In this document: one piece after another, positions 1-5,278 of the stretch
How positions within the stretch are numbered: the stretch's first letter is position 1
Layout: each line of letters starts with the position of its first letter
NCBI GenBank assembly: GCA_905215395.1
Contig: CAJMQA010000248.1
Span: forward strand, 1 to 5,278
DNA: 5,278 bases
Source of the DNA: an uncultured bacterium
GTDB taxonomy: Bacteria > Bacteroidota > Bacteroidia > Bacteroidales > Marinifilaceae
Direction of reading: 5' to 3'
The notes under the pieces: generated by a model
Seen by the model: only the letters and a program-made list of their open reading frames with translations
What the model was told of the DNA's origin: nothing
Databases searched by the model: none
Translations under genes and position numbers: made by a program

Positions 1-2
1 TC

Positions 3-113
3 TTTGCAGAAAAGGGAACAAATATTCTACGAAAGGAACTGACGACAGACGGATTACATCTGACGGAAGAAGGGTATCAGATATGGAGTAGGAAGTTGAA
101 GAAATATCTTTAA
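3..113 (+). CDS. SGNH/GDSL-type hydrolase, C-terminal fragment (5' end outside window)
   Basis: Read in the frame that starts at base 3, the window opens with 36 sense codons and a TAA at 111-113. The peptide runs FAEKGTNILRKELTTDG and then LHLTEEGYQIWSRKLKKYL. The D-G-L-H-L-T-x-E-G-Y stretch matches block V of SGNH/GDSL esterases, where the Asp and His of D-x-x-H complete the catalytic triad close to the C-terminus. Such enzymes hydrolyse acyl esters, often O-acetyl groups on glycans or lipids, and are common in gut Bacteroidota as secreted or periplasmic proteins. The nucleophile Ser block, signal peptide and any fused domains lie outside the window, so substrate and location cannot be stated. 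A 68-base gap separates it from the next gene on the same strand, so co-transcription is possible but not shown. The family call rests only on this terminal motif. Confidence 0.8.
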   Translation, partial: FAEKGTNILRKELTTDGLHLTEEGYQIWSRKLKKYL

Positions 114-181
114 GACAAAGACTTTCGGTCCCTTCCTCCCCCATCGTAACAGCACACAAATAACCTTTATAACAATATCCT
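114..181. other. Intergenic gap between hydrolase and secreted-protein operon
   Basis: This stretch of 68 bases lies between the hydrolase stop and the ATG at 182. It has a pyrimidine-rich patch (about 123-142) followed by an A/T-rich leader just before the start codon. I see no stem-loop with a T tract, so no intrinsic terminator is supported. I also see no good pair of Bacteroides-type promoter elements (TTTG near -33, TAnnTTTG near -7). No Shine-Dalgarno-like purine run precedes the ATG, which is usual in Bacteroidota, where A/T-rich leaders often suffice. Either a weak promoter lies here or in the end of the hydrolase gene, or the operon is read through from upstream. Confidence 0.5.
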
Positions 182-1351
182 ATGAAACACAGTTTACTGT
201 TCTTTTTATGCCTTTGGAGAATGATCGATTTATATTCTCAATGCAGTCTCACTTCTGAACTTAATAAATTCAGAGTCAATGACACCATTGTCAAACAGCA
301 AATAGAATATAAGGCTCCTGGCCGGTCAGGCAAAGATGTACTTTGGGATTTCGGAAAATTATCTCCGATAAACAAGAAGTATACGCTCATTTATTCCGCC
401 CGAAAAGGGGTTGATTCTATGATTGTAGGGCGAGAACACCATACCCGCTATTATTATGATTGGCAAAAGGATTCGGTATGGTTATGGGGATTTGAAAATT
501 CAACTACTCAAATCGAAAACTCTAAACCTGAACTTCTTTTGCAGCTTCCCATGCATTATGGAGACAAAGTTCAAGGCTATTATCAGGGAGAAGGGAAATA
601 TTGCGGACGGTTACACATCTCTACGGTGGGACGAAATACGACCGAAGCCGATGCATATGGAATGATTATCTTACCCGGAAAAGATACTCTAAAGCACGTG
701 TTACGGATAAAAATGACCAAATTAATCAGTGAAACGATTTCTCCCCTAAAGGTTCTATCCGAAAACATGAATACCCCGACTTACCGGATTCTGCCGGAAG
801 ATTCCATCGACAATATTATAAGACAGAACGAACGTACCATTATTGTAGAAACCTATCAATGGTACGCTTCAGGATATCGCTATCCCATCTTCGAAACAAT
901 ACGTACCGGCCATCTGTCTGATAGTTTAAAAACAGCATATTTTTCTACGGCATTCTTCTACCCACCGGGCAAACACATGTATCTGCAAAGTGATACCGCC
1001 AATCTGGATTTACAGAAAAAAATACTGGCAGATACCGTCCATAAGAATGAGAAAGACGATCATAAAAGTCAAGACAACTCAAACGACTTACCTTTAGACT
1101 TTTCATACAATGTCTATCCCACCCCTGTGCAAACAGAATTAACTTTTGAATTCTATCTCTCTGACTATGCAGCTATTTCTTATAGATTGTACAACATAGC
1201 AGGCCAACAGCTTACTCATTATACCGTAAAAAATTACCCCGGAGGAGTATATCAACATTACATCGATATGGATAAATATCCCAAAGGAGAGTATATCCTG
1301 CAAATCTGTGTGAATGAAAAAGTATTCAGTGAAAAAATAATAAAAGGATAA
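182..1351 (+). CDS. Secreted protein with T9SS type A-like C-terminal sorting domain
   Basis: A 389-residue exported protein of unknown function. Residues 1-19 look like a signal peptide (MKHSLLFFLCLW then RMIDLYS, probable cleavage before Q20), though W12-R13 and D16 break the hydrophobic core. Residues about 22-270 are rich in alternating aromatic and polar residues, suggesting beta structure. They include KAPGRSGKDVLWDFGKL (44-60), a P-G-x-x-G-x-x-x-x-W-D-F signature I associate with N-terminal domains of T9SS-sorted proteins, and ADAYGMIILPGKDTLKHVLRIK (156-177, given as two parts: ADAYGMIILPG, KDTLKHVLRIK). Residues about 277-306 form a charged linker. Residues about 307-389 match the Por/T9SS type A sorting fold: YNVYPTPVQTEL, YRLYNIAGQQL, IDMDKYPKGEYILQI and a terminal KVFSEKIIKG. 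In a cell with a T9SS this domain would direct passage across the outer membrane and surface attachment. Its own start is the only ATG that keeps the signal peptide. It is the first gene of a tight cluster with the two RHS-type genes and may act with them; that is inference. Confidence 0.93.
   Translation: MKHSLLFFLCLWRMIDLYSQCSLTSELNKFRVNDTIVKQQIEYKAPGRSGKDVLWDFGKLSPINKKYTLIYSARKGVDSMIVGREHHTRYYYDWQKDSVWLWGFENSTTQIENSKPELLLQLPMHYGDKVQGYYQGEGKYCGRLHISTVGRNTTEADAYGMIILPGKDTLKHVLRIKMTKLISETISPLKVLSENMNTPTYRILPEDSIDNIIRQNERTIIVETYQWYASGYRYPIFETIRTGHLSDSLKTAYFSTAFFYPPGKHMYLQSDTANLDLQKKILADTVHKNEKDDHKSQDNSNDLPLDFSYNVYPTPVQTELTFEFYLSDYAAISYRLYNIAGQQLTHYTVKNYPGGVYQHYIDMDKYPKGEYILQICVNEKVFSEKIIKG
1344..1348 (+). 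promoter_or_regulatory. Ribosome binding site for the 1196-residue RHS-type gene
   Basis: AAGGA lies 7 bases before the ATG at 1356 and inside the last codons of the preceding gene, with that gene's TAA only 4 bases before the start. This is a clear Shine-Dalgarno-like site in a neighbourhood where the other two starts have none. Its overlap with the upstream coding end suggests that ribosomes finishing the first gene can reinitiate here, tying the amounts of the two proteins together. Confidence 0.6.
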
Positions 1352-1355
1352 TACT

Positions 1356-4300
1356 ATGAAAAAGATACTATTTCGAATCAGAAGCCTGATATTCTCAGGA
1401 CTTATCCTATCTTGTCCGTTTTTCTCCCTATTTGCACAAGACGAACTAGTTCCTGTTATTACCAGACCCTCTTCCGAGGCTCTGGCTTTGGAAAAATATG
1501 GAGAAATACCAACCGACCTTTACACAGGAAGGGTTAATATAGATATACCGCTACTCAATATTACAGAACATAACATCGAAATTCCTATAAAAATAAACTA
1601 TTTTGGTGGCGGAATTAAAGTAATGGAAGACGACGGACCGATAGGATTGGGATGGACACTTTGTTTAGGTGGAATGATATCCCGGTCTGTTTGCGGAATG
1701 CCGGATGAGATGTATGATCCGACCCTGAATGTGGTTGGATACAACCGGTTAGAGGAATTATTCTCTTATACAAGTATGAATGACCGAAGGGAGTTTGTTG
1801 AACTTATTAAAAACAGAACCTTCGACTACAATCCAGCCGACCAATACCGTATGATCAACAACTATTGCAAAATAGGTTACATGAGCAGTCATTATGGCAA
1901 ACAATATGACCAGGGACATTTTGATACGGCCCAAGACACCTATAGTTTCAATTTTATGGGCATGTCCGGAGTCTTCGTCATGGATAAGAATGGACACTGT
2001 ACCATTCAAAGCGAAAGCAGCATCTCAATTGAATACAGACTATCAAGAATATTCATCGCTAAAGACCCAAACGGATACATTTACAAATTTGAGCAAAAAG
2101 AACTTTCCAAATTTCAATATAAGATAAAAGATCAAGTCTTTCCCGATGATCCTGGGCTTGAGCGCGATGGAACATATGAATATCCTTCAGCTTGGTGGTT
2201 GACTTCGATTACCAGTCCGACCGGAGAGCATATAGAGTTTAATTATAAAGTGATAAAAAACACAGAATGCGCTATCACTGATTATTCTATTATTGACTGG
2301 GAATATAAGCTAAAGTATTATGTATCCACTCTCCATTTCCCATGTCAAGAACGGGAGAAGTTGGTTAACGGGATTTCCACTACACCCTACGAAACCCGGA
2401 TAACAGACAAAGTACAATTAATGTCAATTGTTGGACGGAACAGCATAACACGTTTTGAATATGAAGGAGACAGTTGTTACCGCCAACTGAAAACGATTAA
2501 ATATATTCCTAATAAACTCACTGAAAATGTCATTTATACAACAATCAACTTCTGTCGTTCTAATTTTGATACGGACGACGTCATACAACGTACCAGATTG
2601 GATAGTCTGATAATCAGAGGAGAAGATCACACCACTACCAGAACATTCAAATTCGGATATACAACCAATGAAATATATGGAAAAAAGCTAAGACAAAGAG
2701 ATCATTGGGGATATTGGATACCCAATAACGCATTATATCCCGCTGCAAACTACTTCGAGAGAAGACCATACATTTCGTCCAACAGCGGCAACCGCCACGC
2801 CTATCCCGACGGTTCCACTTTAGGGATACTTCAAAGCATCATTTATCCTACCGGAAGAAAATCGGAATTCACTTGGGAACCAAATACTTTTTCCAGATTG
2901 GGATTGACCGCTCAACGTACAGCCGTCTCTGACAACTCCTTTTTTGAGACTTTAGAAGTTTATCAAGACACTCTTGCTCATCAAACAACATTAAAAGGAA
3001 AACGAATGGGACAATTACTTGAAACATCCTGTAACATAAGGATTCCCCAATCCATACGTCTCGATTTCTCCCAATACTACCCGGCAGGTATTATCGGGAA
3101 TGACGATCCGGCAAGTTATAATAACTGCATTACCGGATGGACAAACAACGATACCATATTTTATGGACAGCCCCTACCTTATGTAGAAATAACTTTCCCT
3201 GACAACACGAAAAGGATTGTCCGTATTAATAAATATAGTATAGATAAGCCGGTATCCATTTATGCCGTTCAAAAGGGTACTTATACATTTAAATTAAAGA
3301 ATCCCGCCATGGAATGGTCCGGGTATCAACCCCATTTATGTGGACTTTTTTACGACGTATTTGAAAGTCCGGATTGCAGCGATTGCGGAAAAATCAGCAT
3401 TCATTATTACTCACTCCGTTCTCCTATCGCTTCAGACACCTACGCGACAGGAGGTTGCAGAATTAAAATGATAAAGCATATCACTGGAACTGATACCATC
3501 GCCCGACTCTACAACTATTCAGAAGACGGTAGGGATCGGGACTCTCCCAGTTCAGGTGTACTGACGTATATTCCCAGATACGGGTCAATGATTGCTAAAG
3601 CCTACCAGCCTGAACAACCTTTAAACAGCAATGGCTTGGGAGTATGCTTTTTATTCGCAGAGGCTGAATCTTCAATTATAAGCCTCACCTCTCATCCCAT
3701 CCCCACTACATTGAATGGAGGGAGTCATATCGAATATGCTAAAGTGACGGAGAATATCATCAAAAACGGACACCTGGATCCATTAGATCCCCAAAGGGCT
3801 GACAGACATGAAATCGTATATGAATATATCACCTCAGCCGATTTGGACTGTGCAGACATTGATGAAACCAATTACCAAATGTATGTTAGGGCCGATATGA
3901 TTAAATTAACTTCCCAACGATATAAGAGAGGAATGTTAAAAAGGAAAACCGAACATACAGATGAAAAAAAAGTCACAGAATATCAGTATAACATTCCTGA
4001 AAAGAATGACACTCCCATTACTACCGGTTCTTTGTTTGTAGTAGGTGATTATGTAGACATGCGCTTCATATGGCGTCAGTGTCCTGAATATGATGCAATT
4101 CTTGCCTATAAAGATTATGGTATGGTGAAATACAGAGTTATACCCTATAACAAGCAAATTGAAGAAATAAAAACAACAGGAGATATTACCACTAATTATC
4201 AAAAATATACTTATAGCAGCAGACTATATAGCCCGTACACATGGGCAAACGCTCCTTTATCACATTCTACAATAGATTCACAAGGAGACACAGTTACCCA

Positions 4301-4946
4301 ATATTATACATATACCCGAAAAAACAAAATACATACCTGTATTTCTATAAAACAAGGGAGGATTACGGATGCATACCGAAACGAATATAACGATAAAAGC
4401 CAACTTACAGCCAAATACATAGCAAAATTAAATCCGGGCAATCTTCCTCTTGCCTCCTCCTATAAGTTAGGTAATTGGCCAATTATAACCGAAAACCAGA
4501 ATCCGGCATTATACCAATTGACCAACGTCCTTACGGAAAGTTACCAATATGATCGTGACAGGCTGGTTCAGGTTACAGATGAGACCTCAGGTATATCCAC
4601 CGTCTACCTCTGGGCCTACAACGGTACACATCCCATAGCAGAAATCAGAAATGCCACATTTGCCAACGTAGCGCAAAGTTTAGGTGGCGATTATATGGTG
4701 AATCAATTATACAATTCGTATACCCCTGACATGAATGTGGTAAATAATCTAAGAAACGTACTTATAAATAGCCAGGTAACCACAATGACCTTCAAATTAT
4801 TGGTAGGAGTAACCTCCATCACAGACGCCAGAGGTATCAAAACATCTTACGAATATGACTCTTTCGGAAATCTCAAGGACATACGGGATCTTAATAATCG
4901 ACTGCTTCAGACCATTCAAGTTCATTATATCGGCGAATATTTATGA
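1356..4946 (+). CDS. Exported SpvB-like / YD-repeat (RHS family) protein
   Basis: A 1196-residue protein. Residues 1-27 are a Sec signal peptide (SLFA, cleavage likely before Q28). Residues about 38-115 hold the Bacteroidota RHS entry motif: ALEKYGEIPTDLYTGRVNID, then IPIKINYFGGGIKV, then DGPIGLGWTLCLGGMISRSV, whose G-P-x-G-L-G-W-x-L...I-S-R core resembles the N-terminus of SpvB and TcB toxin proteins. Other conserved stretches are FNFMGMSGVFVMDKNG (198-213), WWLTSITSPTGEHIEFNYK (280-298), DHWGYW (449-454), YPTGRKSEFTWE (497-508) and YATGGCRIKMIKHITG (696-711). The C-terminus has YQYDRDRLVQV (1063-1073) and a YD repeat, GIKTSYEYDSFGNLKDI (1160-1176). The RHS core signature (R-Y-Y-D-P...G-R-F) is absent, so this chain alone would not close a typical RHS cocoon. 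Cys662, Cys674, Cys677 and Cys701 lie close together in the central part. The downstream RHS gene overlaps it by 4 bases. No toxin domain is seen here. A structural shell role is inferred; no enzymatic function is recognised. Confidence 0.92.
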   Translation: MKKILFRIRSLIFSGLILSCPFFSLFAQDELVPVITRPSSEALALEKYGEIPTDLYTGRVNIDIPLLNITEHNIEIPIKINYFGGGIKVMEDDGPIGLGWTLCLGGMISRSVCGMPDEMYDPTLNVVGYNRLEELFSYTSMNDRREFVELIKNRTFDYNPADQYRMINNYCKIGYMSSHYGKQYDQGHFDTAQDTYSFNFMGMSGVFVMDKNGHCTIQSESSISIEYRLSRIFIAKDPNGYIYKFEQKELSKFQYKIKDQVFPDDPGLERDGTYEYPSAWWLTSITSPTGEHIEFNYKVIKNTECAITDYSIIDWEYKLKYYVSTLHFPCQEREKLVNGISTTPYETRITDKVQLMSIVGRNSITRFEYEGDSCYRQLKTIKYIPNKLTENVIYTTINFCRSNFDTDDVIQRTRLDSLIIRGEDHTTTRTFKFGYTTNEIYGKKLRQRDHWGYWIPNNALYPAANYFERRPYISSNSGNRHAYPDGSTLGILQSIIYPTGRKSEFTWEPNTFSRLGLTAQRTAVSDNSFFETLEVYQDTLAHQTTLKGKRMGQLLETSCNIRIPQSIRLDFSQYYPAGIIGNDDPASYNNCITGWTNNDTIFYGQPLPYVEITFPDNTKRIVRINKYSIDKPVSIYAVQKGTYTFKLKNPAMEWSGYQPHLCGLFYDVFESPDCSDCGKISIHYYSLRSPIASDTYATGGCRIKMIKHITGTDTIARLYNYSEDGRDRDSPSSGVLTYIPRYGSMIAKAYQPEQPLNSNGLGVCFLFAEAESSIISLTSHPIPTTLNGGSHIEYAKVTENIIKNGHLDPLDPQRADRHEIVYEYITSADLDCADIDETNYQMYVRADMIKLTSQRYKRGMLKRKTEHTDEKKVTEYQYNIPEKNDTPITTGSLFVVGDYVDMRFIWRQCPEYDAILAYKDYGMVKYRVIPYNKQIEEIKTTGDITTNYQKYTYSSRLYSPYTWANAPLSHSTIDSQGDTVTQYYTYTRKNKIHTCISIKQGRITDAYRNEYNDKSQLTAKYIAKLNPGNLPLASSYKLGNWPIITENQNPALYQLTNVLTESYQYDRDRLVQVTDETSGISTVYLWAYNGTHPIAEIRNATFANVAQSLGGDYMVNQLYNSYTPDMNVVNNLRNVLINSQVTTMTFKLLVGVTSITDARGIKTSYEYDSFGNLKDIRDLNNRLLQTIQVHYIGEYL

Positions 4947-5278
4947 AAACAAGCATCTTATTATCAGGAGTTTTTTTATTACCACTATTTATCATACATG
5001 CACAACAATCCGGCGGTAATCAAAACTACATCTCCATACATACAAAAATGAACGCAGAGGGCACAACAGAACAGGTGTCTATTCAATATTTCGACGGCAT
5101 GGGACGCCCAGTGCAACAAGTTCAGAAAAATCATACGCCATCCGGTAAAGATTTAGTTACCAACATCGACTATGATTATTGCGGACGGGTATCAAAAGAA
5201 TGGCTGCCGACTCCTGTTGAAAACAGCCAGGAATATATCAAACCCGGAAACTTTGCCACACTGTCAAAAGCCTATTAT
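4943..5278 (+). CDS. DUF6443-type RHS repeat protein, N-terminal part (3' end outside window)
   Basis: An open frame of 112 codons runs to the last base of the window without a stop. The start ATG shares ATGA with the TGA of the preceding gene, and a signal peptide follows directly (MKTSILLSGVFLLPLFIIHA, cleavage before Q21), so this start is well supported although no Shine-Dalgarno precedes it. Residues about 27-95 match the DUF6443 region found at the N-terminus of Bacteroidota RHS proteins: QNYISIHTKM, VSIQYFDGMGRPVQQVQK (45-62), TPSGKDLVTNIDYDYCGR (65-82) and EWLPTPVEN (86-94). Family members usually continue for about a thousand residues through RHS/YD repeats to a conserved core and a variable C-terminal domain that is often a toxin; none of that is visible here. 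Start-stop overlap predicts translational coupling to the SpvB-like gene, as for subunits of one complex. A further Met at codon 36 is rejected as a start because it would remove the signal peptide. Confidence 0.9.
   Translation, partial: MKTSILLSGVFLLPLFIIHAQQSGGNQNYISIHTKMNAEGTTEQVSIQYFDGMGRPVQQVQKNHTPSGKDLVTNIDYDYCGRVSKEWLPTPVENSQEYIKPGNFATLSKAYY

Noticed and set aside
114..130. Short inverted repeat after the hydrolase stop (GACAAAG...CTTTCGGTC)
   Set aside because: The arms leave a one-base loop with a bulge and no T tract follows, so it cannot be a normal intrinsic terminator.
104..181. Possible Bacteroides promoter elements (TATCTTTA at 105-112; TAACCTTTAT at 161-170)
   Set aside because: Each resembles the -7 TAnnTTTG element only partly, and no TTTG lies at the expected distance upstream of either. 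Chance matches in A/T-rich DNA are likely.
1356..1436. Lipoprotein signal (I-L-S-C20) on the 1196-residue protein
   Set aside because: Leu at -2 is not typical of a lipobox and Cys20 is followed by Pro and more hydrophobic residues. The L-F-A|Q site at 27/28 fits signal peptidase I and common Bacteroidota practice better, although the lipoprotein option is not excluded.
1758..2630. Reverse-strand and alternative-frame open frames inside the RHS-type gene (for example 1758-2009 and 2424-2630, minus strand)
   Set aside because: They lie wholly within a long gene with recognisable protein motifs, and their translations show no domain or independent start signal. They are shadows of the real frame.
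3964..3971. Run of eight A in the SpvB-like gene as a frameshift or slippage site
   Set aside because: It encodes E-K-K in a frame that stays open for almost 1000 further bases with conserved family motifs after it. No downstream structure or alternative product was found.
599..5188. Identical 12-base repeat TATTGCGGACGG at 599-610 and 5177-5188
   Set aside because: Both encode Y-C-G-R in otherwise unrelated contexts with no extended similarity around them, so it is most likely a coincidence of codon choice.

Overview
The window looks like chromosomal DNA from a Bacteroidota species, most likely Bacteroides, Parabacteroides or a relative. The evidence is AT-rich coding sequence, a C-terminal domain of the type IX secretion (T9SS/Por) sorting type, signal peptides cleaved before Gln, little Shine-Dalgarno dependence, and two proteins of the Bacteroidota RHS/YD-repeat kind. 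The genus cannot be fixed from this sequence alone.

Layout, all on the + strand: (1) bases 3-113 are the last 36 codons of an SGNH/GDSL-type hydrolase, recognised by its terminal D-G-L-H-L block; (2) a 68-base gap (114-181) has no gene and no convincing terminator or promoter; (3) 182-1351 encodes a 389-residue secreted protein with a beta-rich N-terminal part, a charged linker and a T9SS type A-like sorting domain; (4) 1356-4946 encodes a 1196-residue exported SpvB-like/YD-repeat protein; (5) 4943 to the window end is the first 112 codons of an exported DUF6443-type RHS protein that continues beyond the edge.

Genes 3-5 are tightly packed (4-base gap, then a 4-base ATGA overlap) and are almost certainly one transcription unit with coupled translation. 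Each has its own signal peptide. The large protein carries the SpvB-like G-P-x-G-L-G-W...I-S-R signature at its N-terminus and a YD repeat at its C-terminus, but no RHS core. The next protein begins with the DUF6443/RHS entry region. This resembles an RHS shell built from two polypeptides, as in Tc-toxin TcB/TcC, with the small CTD protein as a possible surface partner. That functional reading is inference. The decisive part, meaning the RHS core, any variable C-terminal toxin and any immunity gene, lies downstream of the window. No RNA genes, mobile elements, CRISPR arrays or significant repeats were seen.
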